From positions 1,178,001 through 1,242,000 of the forward strand of contig BRON01000007.1 of the NCBI GenBank assembly GCA_024345305.1: a DNA stretch of 64,000 bases, in the 5' to 3' direction. The position numbers and the translations under genes were made by a program. Below are positions 1 to 11,620 of this stretch, in pieces. Source of the stretch: Mrakia gelida. Its lineage: Eukaryota > Basidiomycota > Tremellomycetes > Cystofilobasidiales > Mrakiaceae. The notes below the pieces were generated by a model. That model saw nothing but the letters and a program-made list of their open reading frames with translations, searched no databases and had not been told where the DNA came from. The first letter of the stretch is position 1, and the number at the start of each line of letters is the position of its first letter.

Positions 1-1690
1 AGGGGGTCAGCGATCAAAGCAGCTCGGAACGACGCGGCTCGACTTGAACTCACTCTCCAGAAAGTCCTCTTGATCGCCTTCGGCAGAGTCTTCCTTGGGT
101 TCTCAGCCTCTCCAACCGTAATCGCGAGTACCTCGGTTCCGATGAAACTGAAGGCTGTGGTTCGAACAAGGAAGGGGAAGAGTCAGATCGAAGGAACGAG
201 ACGCGCCGGTGGCGAAGGCTGAGCCTCGAGTCGAGCGGGAAGAGGGAAGTGGAAAGAACTAACCAGCGTTCACCATGACAGTCCAGAAAGCAAGGAAGCG
301 ACCCCATGCTCCTGCTACGATAGTTCCGTCGGGAGCTTCGAGCTGAGCGAAAGGTCCTGGGTTCTTCCAGTCTGCGACGAACGAACGAACGAACGAACGA
401 GGGAAGAGAGGTCAGTTCACGAGCGATGCAGCGGGATAGAGAGGGACGAAGGCTTACATCTGAATCCAATGTAGCCTCCGATAGGTCCTCCTCCGCAATC
501 AAGGACGATTCCGAGGATTCTGAGGGAAGAAAGAGCGAGAAGGAACGAGTCAGCTTCGTTTTCGCGACTGACCACGTCGATGTGGAGTCGAGCGACTCAC
601 ATCAAGCCGACGATGGCGACAATCTTGATAGCAGCGAACCAGAACTCCATCTCACCTGCATGGACGAACGAAGACGAGAAACAGAACGATCAGCTCTCGA
701 TATTTCGCTCTCTATCGTCCCAACTCTGTGAAGGTGCTCAACGACTCACCGTACCACTGAACGGGCATGAAGTTCACGACGACGATCAAGAAGAAAAGAG
801 GAGTGATCCAGGCGGCTTGGTTGATGGTCGCGTTCCAGTCTGAGGGGGGGGGGGAGGGATGAAGGGGTGGACGGTCGTCAGAAAGGTGTGATGAGAAGCG
901 CGCGAGATGCGAGGACGCGACTCACATTGAATCACTAGCGACGACGCCACGAGTTCGACAGGGATGGTGATCGAGTAGCAGTAGAAGAAGTTCCATCCAA
1001 CGGCGAATCCTAACGAGGGATCGAGGAATCGACTGGGGAGGGAAAGAGATCGCGTCCAAGAAAGTCAGCGTCGTCGTCGTCGTCGTACCTCCCCCTCCTC
1101 GAGAACTCACGTCGCAAAGTGAGTGAAGTTTCCAGAGTCAGGGAACTGAGTTCCCATCTCTCCCAAGGCGATCTGAGAGACAAAACGAGAAGAGACACCG
1201 ATCAGTCTCGAGTGGACGAACGAGACGAACTCCAGCTCGACGAAAGCTCACCATCCTGAGAGACCGAGGGAAAAGGCAGGTCAGCGACGAGTCCTCTGAG
1301 GATGAGACGACCGAACGAGATTCTACGTACATCGAGTACACTGCTACACCCATGATCGAGTACCCAAGCCTGCGAAGAAAAAGGAAAGAAAAGGATCGGC
1401 TTGGATGAGCTCGCGCTTTCCTTCCTCCGTCTTCTCCCTCGTTGCCATGACTCACAAACATCCTACAGCACCTCCCGTCAACAGCGCATTTCCACTTCCC
1501 ACGAACAGCCCCGTGCCTATCGTTCCTCCCAGCGCGATCATCGCTGAAAAAACGAAGAAGTTCGAGCAATCGAGTCAGTTGAAGGGTCGAAGCGGAAAAA
1601 GTCAAAACGAGTTGAGTCGAGCTCACCAAGATGCCTCTGCTTCAACCCCCTCTTGACTCCGTGAACTTCACTCGATCCCTCTAATGCCAT
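1..1690 (-). CDS. Amino-acid permease of the yeast AAT/YAT family, partial (C-terminus beyond left edge)
   Basis: Plasma-membrane proton/amino-acid symporter family. Spliced exons on the minus strand give the family signatures in order: LKQRH then MIALGGTIGTGLF (TM1), MGVAVYS and IALGEMGTQFP, LGFAVGWNFFY, GEMEFWFAAIKI, an ILGI...CGGGP...GGYIGF stretch, WKNPGPF, GRFLAFW, and VGEAENPRKTLPKAI next to the left edge. Later TM segments are off the window. The start is the ATG at 1688-1690 (MALEGSSEVHG); an extra upstream exon cannot be excluded. Modelled exons are 1627-1690, 1456-1543, 1331-1369, a 4-nt exon 1252-1255, then 1111-1172 and others. One intron (about 360-400) has a tract of repeated GTTC before its AG. 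Family assignment is firm; substrate is unknown. Confidence 0.88.
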
Positions 1691-2734
1691 TCCGCGCCCA
1701 CCAAGGAAGCTGATCAGCTCGAGAAAACAAGGAGAGGTAGAGAGAACGAGAGAAGGAGAGACGAACCTCCAACAATTACAACATTCGACGAGGTCTTCTC
1801 TACCCCGAGCTTCTTCTCGAGATCGTCTTGTGGTAACGACTCGTCCGTTCGATTCGATAGTGACATGTTCCGTTTCCTGGCGAGTAGGGTTATGTAGCTG
1901 TGAGCGAGAGAGCAGAGAAGGAGGTCGTTTGAGTGATGATGAGGAGGCGAAAAAAGAAGAGCGAAGGTCCAGGACAATTCTCCCCTCGTCGCGCAGTGGG
2001 AGAGAGTTGGCCCCCCCCACTCCCCTTCCTGTCCTCCCTCCTGTGGGCCAAGAAGGTGGGTCTAGAGGTAGGGAAGAGGTAGGAGGGTATCTGTTCTTTC
2101 CTTCCTTGACCGAGGCGGAAGGGCAAAGAGGGAGAGCCAAGGGAGACGAGAGATTAGATCGAGAGACGCGTCGAAAGCTCCGGACTCGACTCCTCGTCCT
2201 CCCCCACACTCTCGTCGCTCTGGCCCGTTGGTTCGTTTCGCTCTGGCCCGCCGTTTTTATCGAACGAAAGAGAGAGGTCGACGAGGCGAGAGAGCGAGGA
2301 GAAGAGAAAGGAGGGGATGTATATAGAGATCAGTTCGGTGGTCTTCGAGAAAGTCTGCTCGCCTTTTGAAGGGCTGCTCACCTTCGTTCTCGTTCCTCAG
2401 GCGTATGTAGCTCAAACCAGCAGCATGGCTCTCCGTTCTCGAGACTCGTCCTTCCACCTCGCGCTGTCGACGAGAGAGAAGAACAGCAGAGGTCAGTCCT
2501 TCGAAAACAAAAACAACCGACCCTTCTCGATCTCCTCCCTCCTCCTCGACCTCCCTACCTTGGCTTCGACCTCTTCCTCGACCTTGGCTCACCTCGAAGT
2601 CGTCCTCGCTCGCCCGCTCGCTGACCTCCCCTGTCCTCCCCTCTCCCAACTCTTTCCCAACCGCCAGCCCCAACACGAAGATATCAAAAACTATTCCATC
2701 CAGATCAACGACTATCTCTCGTGAAGGTCGCGCT
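1691..2734. other. Intergenic region between permease start and TRP5 stop
   Basis: About 1 kb of strongly purine/pyrimidine-skewed sequence. Open frames exist on both strands, but none shows a recognisable domain or a convincing splice chain. It should hold the permease promoter and the TRP5 3' region. A GACGCGTCG element lies near 2166. Confidence 0.5.
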
Positions 2735-5700
2735 CTAAATCTTCCAGTCCAACCTCTCGGCCCAAGCAGGCAGGACCTTGAACACCTCCTCGACGTCCTT
2801 ATCTCCCCTCCCACTCAAGCAAACGACGATGTCCTGATCCTTGGGAAGGGTCTTGGCGAGCTGGATGGCTCCGTGGATGGCGTGGGCGGATTCGAGGGCT
2901 GCAGGACGACGCGAGGAAGAAACGAACGAGCGGGCGAGAGAGGAGGAGTCAGCGAGAGCGAGACGAGGACGAGGGAGAGCGAGCGAAGAAAAAGTTTTGA
3001 GGTGGGTTGAGAGATGGAGTGGAAGTGAAGCGACTACTAACCAGGAATGATACCCTCCAACTGAGTGCAAAGTCGGAACGCTCGAAGAGCCTCCTCGTCG
3101 TTGGCGACCATGTACTCGGCTCGACCGGTGTCCTTCAACCAGGAGTGCTCGGGTCCGACTCCCTACGTGCACAAAACCGACGCGAAAGGAAAAGAGGAGG
3201 TCAGCATCGACGCGATCGAAGGAGGAGAAGACAAGAAAAGAAGGGGAAGAGAGGACGAGAGGACGTACGGGGTAGTCGAGTCCAGGAGAAATGGAGTGAG
3301 TCTCGATGATCTGACCGTCCTTGGACTGGAGAAGGTAGGTCTTGACTCCGTGAAGGACTCCGGGAACTCCGAGGGAGAGGGTAGCAGAGTGTCGGTCGGT
3401 GTCGACTCCTGCGAAACGAGGAACGAACGAGCGAAGGTCGAAGTCAGCTCTCGTTCTCGTTCTTCCTCGCAACCTCCCCCCCGTCGAAACGGAGTCAAAC
3501 TCACCGTCTCCACCAGCCTCCACACCAATCAACCTCACGCTCTTCTCAGGGATGAAGTCGTAGAACGTTCCGATCGCGTTCGATCCTCCTCCAACGCAAG
3601 CGACGACGGCGTCGGGAAGCTTTCCCTTGAGAGCGAACAGCTGGGACTTGATCTCCTTCCCGATGACTCGCTGGAAGTCTCGCACGATGGTGGGGAAGGG
3701 GTGAGGACCGATGGCGGATCCGACGCAGTAGTGGGTGGTGGGGAGATCGACAACCCAGTCTCGCATGGCCTCGTTGATGGCGTCCTTGAGGGTTTGGGAT
3801 CCGGAGGTGACGGCGACGACCTGGATGAAAGCGAGGATGAAAAGGGGAGAGAGGTCAGAAAGGCGAAATGGGGAAGGCGGAAGAAAGGGAGGGGGAAGGA
3901 AGGACCGTGACGCGTCGAAACGGAACGAACCTCAGCACCGAGCATCTTGATCCTGAAGACGTTCAAGGCCTGCCTTCGAACGTCCTCGGCTCCCATGTAG
4001 ATCTTGCACTTCATTCCGAACTTGGCGCAGGCGGTAGCGGTAGCGACTCCGTGCTGTCCAGCTCCAGTCTCGGCGATGATGCAGGTCTTGCCCAACCGAC
4101 GAGCGAGGAGGATCTGGAGGTTCGGACGAGGCGAGGCGAGAGGCGATACAGAGGAAAGTAAAATAAAGAGGTGGTCAGTAAGAGGCGAGGCGAGGTGAAG
4201 AGAGCGAGAAGAGTGATAGGAATCGAAGGGAAGGAAAGAGGGGGGAGAGCGGGAAGGGGAAGGCGGGAAGAGGAAGAGCTCGCGTACCTGTCCGAGAGCG
4301 TTGTTGATCTTATGCGATCCAGTGTGGTTGAGATCCTCTCGCCTGAGGAGAAAAAAAAGAAGGGATGAAAGTCAGCTCTCGAAGTTCGAAGCGCGAACGA
4401 AAGAAAGAGAACGACGCGACTCACTTCAACCAAATCTTAGCTCCTCCAGCATGCTCCGTCAATCTCGTCGCCTCGTACAGCTGACTAGGCCTGTTGATGT
4501 ACCCATACAGTCCCTCGAACTCCTTCCAGAACGACGGATCCGCCAACGCACTCTTGTGAGCCGCCTCCAACTCCACCAAACTATCCACCAGCGCCTCCGC
4601 GACGTACTGTCCACCGAACTCTCCAAACCGTCCAGGAATCAACTCCCCCTCCGCTCCCTTCGCCACAGCAGCAGGGATGGTCTTGATCTCCGACTCCGCC
4701 GACTCCTTCACGAGCTTGTCGAGCACCTCGTCCGAGGGTTCCTTCTCAGCGATGTGAGGGTGGGTTCCAGCTCCCGAGCAGACCTCCTTGCAGTAGGCTT
4801 CGACATCGACGGCTCGCTGGGCTTCGTTGGGAGATTGACCGATGACTCCGACGATTCGAGATCCGATGACGACTCCTGAGGCTCCGGACTGGGCGACGGT
4901 GTCGAACTGCTCCTTGGTCGCGACTCCGAAACCGACGGCGAGAGGGGAGGAGGTGAATTGACGGATTCGCTTGATTTGGGCGGGGAGGGAGGTGGAAACC
5001 ACTCCGTTGACGGTGGATCCGGTGACACCCATCTATAGAAGCAAACACGGAAGAGAGGGTGAGCTTGAGGATGGGAAAGAAGGACGGAAAAGAGGAGAGG
5101 GAAGGGACGAGAACGAACCTTCGACACGACGTAGATGAACGAGTCGGCAATCGAGCTCAAGAACTTGATCCTCGAGTCGGTGGTCGAGGGAGCGATGAGA
5201 GGAACGTAGGAGAGTCTAGTGCGCAGGTCAAACAAGGTCGAGACAGTGTGTGAGTAGGTTGGTTGGTTGGTCGTCCGTTGAAGACGGATCGAAAGAAACG
5301 CGAGAGCGAGCTCACCCTTCCTTGGTGCAGACCTCTCTGAATCGAACGGCCTCCTCAGGAGGAAGATCGACGACGATGAAACCGTTGGCACCAGCTTCTC
5401 GAGCGTCCTTGACGGCTCGCTCCTCTCCGTAGCACATGATGGGGTTGTAGTAACCTGAAAGTGAAGGGACGATGAGAAAGAGAAGGAAGGTGAGCTCGAA
5501 CTTCCTCGATCTGAGGCTGAAACGAGGAAAGCTGAACGAACCCATGAGAACGACAGGAGCTTTGAGTCCTTGAGCTCGAGCTTCAGCGATCTGATCGAGA
5601 CAGATCCTGAAGTCCATTCCATTGTTGAGAGAGACCTGTCAAGAGGAAAGAAAAAGAAGGAAGGGGTCAGATCGAGTGACTCGACGAGAGGTGAGCTCGG

Positions 5701-6157
5701 CTTCTCCGGACTTCCTTCTTTTTGAGCTTTTCGCCCGGCCTTCTTTTGCTCCCAGCTCTCGGTGGCTCCATCTAGAGGCTGCCCCGTCGTCGTCTAAACA
5801 GATCTGTACTCACGGTATTCGACGCTTGGATAGCAGGACCGTCGGCCATGGGGTCTGAGAAGGGCACTCCGAGCTCGATAACGTCCGCTCCTCCCTTCTC
5901 GAGGGCGAGCATCAACGGCACCGTAGACGATTTGAGGGGGTATCCAGCAGTAAGGAAGGTAACGAAGGCAGGGAGTCCCTAAAGAAGCGACCGGAACAAA
6001 AAGGAAAACGAGTGAGCGATGAGAAGCTTGAGGGAAGGAAGGGGAACCTCTTTTGAAGCGACCCATCGAAGGAGAGCGAAGAGAGAGAGAGAGGGATGAG
6101 CTCTTTGCTTACCTTTGCGTTCTTGTCCGTGAAGACTTTTTTGAGAGCTTCAGCCAT
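2735..6157 (-). CDS. TRP5: Bifunctional tryptophan synthase (alpha-beta fusion)
   Basis: Catalyses the last two steps of tryptophan synthesis: indole-3-glycerol phosphate to indole (alpha), then indole plus serine to tryptophan (beta, PLP-dependent); cytosolic. The start ATG at 6155-6157 gives [15 protein letters not shown]. Alpha half: [28 protein letters not shown] with the catalytic Glu and Asp, YYNPIM, and MGVTGS. The linker leads into the beta half at [11 protein letters not shown], then [13 protein letters not shown] with the PLP lysine (about 4285-4330), [23 protein letters not shown], and CLSGRGDKD near the end; stop at 2735-2737. About ten introns, several with GTTCGT donors. The fungal alpha-beta order and full length are as expected. 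It is divergent from the NIPA gene with a 414-bp shared promoter region. Confidence 0.96.
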
Positions 6158-6571
6158 GATGAGAGGGGATGAAGGAAAGGGGTCTGGGTTGGGTTGGGGG
6201 GGTGATGGTGGGTGAGAGAGAAGAAGGAGAGGAGGGAAAGGAGGGAGGTGACTCGAAACGATCCAAATCCATTAGAAAAAGTCAAATCAGCCGAGTTGTA
6301 ATGACGAGCAGGGGAGGATCTGGCCGACGTTCCCTTCTGGATCGCTCTCAACGACCAACGACGAAACCCTACAAGCATCTCCACCCTTTCAGAACCCTTC
6401 CTCATCCCCCTCGCCTTACTCCCTTAGAACTCCACGTATCGGCGGATCTCCTCGCTCTCTCCAACTCAACCCTCTGAGCTCAACCGTCGAGCTCACCCTC
6501 CCTCCCCTCCCCTCCACCCTCACTCTCCCTCGCCCTCAGCTCGGCTCTTATCTTCTTGATATACATCGATC
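6158..6571. promoter_or_regulatory. Divergent spacer between TRP5 and the NIPA-like gene
   Basis: A 414-bp head-to-head interval that must contain both promoters. It is pyrimidine-rich on the NIPA side (about 6360-6550). I see no specific operator that I would name. Confidence 0.4.
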
Positions 6572-9458
6572 ATGGCAGATTCTGGGCCGCAGGTGAGTCT
6601 GGTCTCTCTCTTGCTGCTCGCAGTCAGCTGGAAGGATCGTGGGAGGAGAGGAAAACGAGGACAAGGGGAGGGCGATGCGTTGTTGGCTTCCTTCCCTCTC
6701 GGACGACCTTCAGAGCTCGTTCGAGTTCAGGAGGTGCTCGATCTCACCTTCGGGATTGAGGTAGGAGGTGTGCCTCGTCTCTTGGCCGAAAGAGGATCCC
6801 AGGGAGTCGTCTATGGTACCCCCTTCGAGCTCGAGAGACCTCAACTCGAGCTCATGACCTCCTCCCTCCCTCCCCATCGAGCGATCGAACTCGACCTTCG
6901 CTCGAGAGTCAGCACCACCTTCGAAGCAACCTCATTTCCGTCACTCCATACTCATCTATACCAGCGAGCTCAGGGCCTTGCCCCAGATCTCGAGGTCGTA
7001 CGACCGCAACAGCTCTGACCCTTCGGACTCACGCTCCCGCCCCCACTGCCTCCCTCCTCCCATCCCCTCTCGAGATCGAGATGCTGATCGTCCTTCATCA
7101 CCTTTCTACCAGATCCCTGTAGCAGTGGGCATAGTCATCGGTCTCCTTTCGTCTCTCGTTCAGTCGCTAGGTCAGTCAACATCAGCAACGTCGTCGCGTT
7201 TCAGCCTTCCCAGCTGACGTCTCGCGACCCTCCTCTCTCCTCTTTCGTTCGCTCAGGCTTGACGATTCAACGGAAGTCGCATATGATCAACGAGTCTAAG
7301 GAGGAAGGTCTGAAGAGAGTAGAGCACAAGCGTCCGTGAGTTTTCTGGTCTTTTGTCTCCTTTGATCCGGTGCGGGAAATATTAAGGTTGAGTTGGGGTG
7401 CGTCGAGCTCGAGCTGAACACTTCCCCTCACGTCGCGCGTTCAGACTCTGGATCCTTGGATTCGGTGAGTGCCTCTCTCCTGACCTTCCTCGAGTTCGCT
7501 TGCTGACCTACCGGTCTTGCTTCGGTCAGCCATCTTCATCACCTCCAACATCCTTGGGACGATCTTTCAAGTCGGAGCTCTTCCCATCGTCGTCCTCGCG
7601 CCTCTGGGAGCTGTTCGTCCCTCTTTCTCCTGATTCTCTCGTCTTGGGCCTCGATGAACTGACAGTCGACATACTCTTTCACAGGTCTCGCTTCTCTGGA
7701 ACGCGCTCTTCGCCAGGTTCATGCTCGGAGACGTCTTCACGCGTTGGATGGTTCTCGGTTCGTCGCGTCCCCTCCCTTTCGTTGTTGTTTTTCTTTCGGA
7801 GTTGATCTCGGGCTGACTCTCTTCCTCTTCTCGACTGAAGGGACCATCCTCATCACCGGTGGCGCCATCCTCATCGCCATCTTCGGAGTCGTTCCAGAGC
7901 CGACTCACAGTCTCGAGGATCTCGTTCGTCTGTTCGGTCGCACCCACTGGGTTGTGTTTCTCAGTGTTCTGATGGGAGTCATCGTGGTAGTGCTGGTCAC
8001 TGTAAGTCAAAACCACTTTCCTGTTTACCTCTAGGACGTCGAGGACAAGACTCGAACGGAGCTGATCCTCTCTCGTCGCGTCGTCTTCTCGTTCTTCAGA
8101 GCCACATCGTCGAGTACACGCTATCTCGCCAACAACCCATCCAACTCCCTCTCTCCACACCCCCAGCCTCACCACTGAGTAACAGCAAACCTCTCCTCCC
8201 CGTCTCCTCGATATCCTCCGCCCAAACACCTCTCTCCTCCGCCTGCCAAACGAAACTCTGGCTCGCCCTCTCCTTCGCAGCCGTCTCTGGAACCCTCTCA
8301 GGACTCTGCCTTCTCTTCGCCAAGAGCGGAGTTGAACTCCTCATCCTCACCGTCTCGGGACACGGGAACCAGTTTGGGAGTCTCACGGTCCTATACGGAG
8401 GAGGAGGGCTCGTCGTGATGGCTCTCGCTCAGGTTCGTTCTCCTTTCCCCCTCGTCGCGTCGCTTCTTGTTCCTCTTCTCGTCGCTGATCTCTCGTTTTG
8501 ATCGCGGATACAGCTCTACTACCTCAACCACTCCCTCAAGCTCTCCTCCCCAACCCTCATCTGCCCTCTCGCCTTCTCGTTCTACAACCTCTCCTCCGTC
8601 TTCGGAGGTCTCATCTACTTCGACCAGTTCCAACTCCTCACCTCCCTCCAACTCGGTCTCGTCTGCCTTGGGATCGCCATCCTCCTCTGTGGAGTGGGAG
8701 CCGTATCTCTCGTTGGAGACTCTGGAGTCGACGTAGGAGTCTGGGCTGAGGAAGAAGAAGAAGTCGACGAGGAAGAGGAGGAGGGAATCGAAGGAGAAGA
8801 ACGAGTCGGCTGGCTCGAAGGCGTCGAGGAAGAAGGACTCCTCGAAGCCGGTCAAGACTCAACCCAACCACTCACAAGCCCATCCATCTTCACCGACGAA
8901 CCCACCTCCCTCCCACCCTCCCCAGGACTCCAAACCCGACGCCAAAGCCACCTCAGCCCAACCCGTCGTCCCTCCCTCCCACCTCTTCAACCTTTCTCCA
9001 ACCCTTCCTCGCCCCTCCACTCCCCCAACCCAAACTACCCCATCTCACCCTCCTCTCCCTCCCCAAACTCACCTCACAAACGTCGCTCGTCCTCCTCGGC
9101 GTTCAGGTACACTTCCTTGCTTCCTCCTTTCGCTGCCGACGAACCTCCCGCCCGAGCTGGGTTCTCGATTGGACTGGGAGCGGCGAGTCCTGGGTTCGTT
9201 TTGCGTCCGACGAACTTTGGACAGGGTCATGCACACGGGCATGGACATGGTGGGAGCGGAAGCGGGCACGCGAGGACGGGGAGCGGTGGGCTGGGAAGGG
9301 TGAGGGAGGGGAGTGGTGGAGAAAGCGGTGGGAACGAAAGGAGAGGGAGCTTGAGGGGCTGGTGGAACGAGAGCTTTGGTGCCGGCGGTGGGGATAGAGG
9401 TGCTGTAGAAGAGAGGGGTGCTGCCGCTGAGGAGGAGGGAAGAGTGAGGTTGGAATGA
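6572..9458 (+). CDS. NIPA-family (DUF803) magnesium transporter-like membrane protein
   Basis: Multi-pass membrane protein of the DMT superfamily; NIPA relatives are implicated in Mg2+ transport at plasma or endosomal membranes. The ATG at 6572 encodes MADSGPQ before the first intron. The next exons give IPVAVGIVIGLLSS, LTIQRKSHM, LWILGF, ITSNILGTIFQV, LPIVVLAPLGAVSLLWNALFA, ILITGGAILIAIFG, and later GLCLLFAKSGVELL, CPLAFSFYNLSSVFGGLIYF and LGIAILLCGVGAVSLV: the usual nine-helix pattern. After the last helix comes a long cytosolic tail of about 240 residues with an acidic block (EEEEEVDEEEEE), a Ser/Pro-rich middle and a His/Gly stretch (GHAHGHGHGG). Stop at 9456-9458. At least three introns use GTTCGT donors (7613, 7757, 8433). 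Confidence 0.9.
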
Positions 9459-10145
9459 GCGGACGAACGAGCGAGCCTTCGCTTCGTTCGCCTAGAGTTT
9501 AGCTCAATAGCTAGGACTACCTGATACCCCCCCCCTTCGTTATCTGCTAAGTACGCTTGCGCCTTTCGCTCTTATGGTTTCATCTGCTTTTGCTTCGAGC
9601 TTGCGCTGCTGTCGGTCGAGAGAGGGAGGAGAGCGACGAAGGTCGACGCGTCGACGACGATTTCGCTTGCGAACGAAAGGAGGGGATCCTTCGTCAGGTA
9701 GACGAACGAAGGCTGAAGTACGAGACTCCATATGATACCTTCAGAGGAAAGAAACGGAAGCCAAAGCAAATCCGAACAGAATACAACGAGAAGACCTCCG
9801 ACCAAATCGAAAACGCGACGTCGTCTACGTTCGTCCCCTCTTGGAGAGGAACGATGTGGTGATAGGAGCGAAGGAAGGCGGCGATGTGGACCAGATAGCA
9901 AGCGAAGGTACCTGTGGGGTTGAGGTGCCGGAGGTCTCGCTGGAGAGGTCAAAGGGAGGGGAGTGGAAGTGGGACTGAGAAGACGCGACGACGAGGAAGA
10001 GGTGAGCTTTTCGTTCCCTTCTCGTCCAATACTCGAGTCAGAAACAGTACGGAGAAACTCACTCTGCCACCTAATCTGCTCTACCACCACACCAGCGAAA
10101 AGCGAGCCATCCTGAGCGAAGTGAAGTCCATCGAACGACTCTGCA
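9459..10145. other. Intergenic region downstream of the NIPA-like gene
   Basis: 687 bp without a convincing gene. It contains a C-run (about 9530-9537) and a perfect 14-bp palindrome GTCGACGCGTCGAC near 9643-9656, part of a motif that recurs across the window. Confidence 0.5.
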
Positions 10146-10980
10146 TCAGCCGTCGAACATATCGACAACTTGCTCCAGCGCTGGATCCAAAGTCTTTGGT
10201 GTGAACGTCTTCTGGATATCCTCGATGGATGGCAACATGATCCCTGAGCAAAGGAGAGCGAAAAAAAGCGAGGTCAGCTCTCTGCGAGACGATGAAGAGA
10301 GGGACGAAGCGGAAGAAAGCGAGCTCACCTTCCGAGATGTACTCGAAGCCCAAGCCTTCCTTCTCTCTCGTCGGGCTGGAAATCAGCATATCAGGGACCT
10401 TGATGTATAACCTACGAGCAGCCTCTATAGATCCAACCGCGTTCTCGACCTTGATCCTATCGAAAGCTCAACGAGCAAGTCGAAGACGACCTCTCTCCCA
10501 GCCCATCCTCTGCTGAGATCGCTCCCTCCCTCGTTCTCCAAGTCTCCGAGGGTGACGAAAAGATTTGCTGGTACTGTCCGGACACTGAGGAAGGCGAGGA
10601 TGTAGTTGTTATCGGGGGGGAGAGCCGTTGGAGGAACAGCGAGTGCATGAGATCGAGAGGGAGGAGGTTTGGAAGGGAGAAAGACGTGTCGTCCTGGTGC
10701 AGCATGACCGGTTTTGCAGCTGAAGGAACGAGAAAAGAAGGAGAGGGTGAAGAGGATGGCATAGAAGGGTTTGAAGAGTGAAAAAGTGACGAAAAGAGGT
10801 GGTGGTGGGTGGAGAAAGAGCGAAGAGAAGGAAGGAAGCTCACATCTTCAGCCCTCCTTCGTTGCTCCCCTCCTCCCTCGCCTCGCCACCACCCCAGAAA
10901 GTTATACAGATGCACCCCAACATCCTCAGAGAGCGCCCATACTCTCGAGTCCACTAGGACAGGATAAAAAGCTCACAAAG
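10146..10980 (-). pseudogene. Frameshifted 3' remnant of an unidentified protein-coding gene
   Basis: On the minus strand, protein-like stretches appear in order but in shifting frames: LSEDVGVHLYNFLGWW (about 10900-10950), MLHQDDTSFSLPNLLPLDL and MHSLFLQRL (about 10640-10720), then in another frame DNNYILAFLSVRTVPANLF, VTLGDLENEG and GREVVFDLLVELS, then again shifted IKVENAVGSIEAARRLYIKV, PDMLISSPTREKE, and after a normal intron IMLPSIEDIQKTF to the stop at 10146. The first shift falls at a C7 run (about 10614-10620). I could not place canonical introns to repair either shift. No ATG-bearing 5' exon exists before the inverted-repeat edge at 10981. I do not recognise the family. Alternatives are an intact gene with odd introns or sequencing errors at the homopolymer. 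Confidence 0.45.
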
Positions 10981-11370
10981 TCATCTCCTCGGTCCTCCCT
11001 CCTTCCTCTCGTCCCTTCCCCCACCACCACTGATCTCCTCCCTCCCTTTCCCCCAGGGGAGACCGTCCTCCTTCGTTATTCTTCTAGCAGTGCCACGGCT
11101 CCATCTTCATCTCCCTCGTCTGCTCAGCCCAAGCAAGCAGTTGTGCGCGTTCCACCTCAGTCTCTCGTCACACAGGCTACCCCCAACTCTCCCACTGCTC
11201 CTCCTCTCCCCAGGCTGAGCTCGACGACAACTTTCGAAAATCAAGCGTCCCAGCAGTGAGTTTGCCTCCGCAAAACACAACGTTTTGAAGACTCCACTTC
11301 CTGCGATTTCGACGTTCGCGCACCACTTATCTGGGTGCTCGTCTCGCTGCACTCTTCTGCTTTTTTCCTT

Positions 11371-11557
11371 ATCCTCTCTGGCCTTTTGGCTTAGATCATG
11401 TGTAGTATCTGTTTTTAATAGTTTAACCACTATTACGGGACCCATTGGGTCCCTTTTGGTTTTCATCTTTTTGCCTTGCCCGTCTCCCTGATCCTCTGCT
11501 TGCACGATTGGGAGACACGATGACCTTGCCGCTGCACTACTGGCTTGTGTTGTCAGG
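11371..11557 (+). ncRNA. U2: U2 spliceosomal snRNA, copy 1
   Basis: Core RNA of the U2 snRNP, which pairs with the intron branch site. The 5' region contains the near-invariant CTGGCCTTTTGGCTTAGATCA followed by the branch-recognition sequence GTAGTA at 11402-11407 and the TTTTTAATAGTTTAA region. Stem IIb is GGGACCC/GGGTCCC (11437-11443 with 11447-11453), the Sm-like site is ATCTTTTTG (11465-11473), and a 3' stem is GTCTCCC/GGGAGAC (11482-11488 with 11510-11516). The 5' end is placed by similarity to other U2 RNAs; the 3' end is approximate. This region appears identical in copy 2 at 25163-25348. Confidence 0.93.
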
Positions 11558-11601
11558 GACCCCCTCCTCCAACCCCCCCCTTTCACTATGTAGTCTCGCA
11601 T

Positions 11602-11620
11602 GCTCTGCCTTCGGCAGAGC
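11602..11620 (+). other. Perfect hairpin 45 bp downstream of U2 copy 1
   Basis: GCTCTGCCTTCGGCAGAGC forms an 8-bp perfect stem with a TTC loop. The same hairpin is at 25097-25115 in the other arm. It could serve in 3'-end formation of U2, or be incidental. Confidence 0.5.

Noticed and set aside
372..398. Repeated GAAC units as a microsatellite or regulatory array
   Set aside because: It lies inside a permease intron and on the coding strand reads as a GTTC-rich tract before the AG; probably only an expanded pyrimidine tract.
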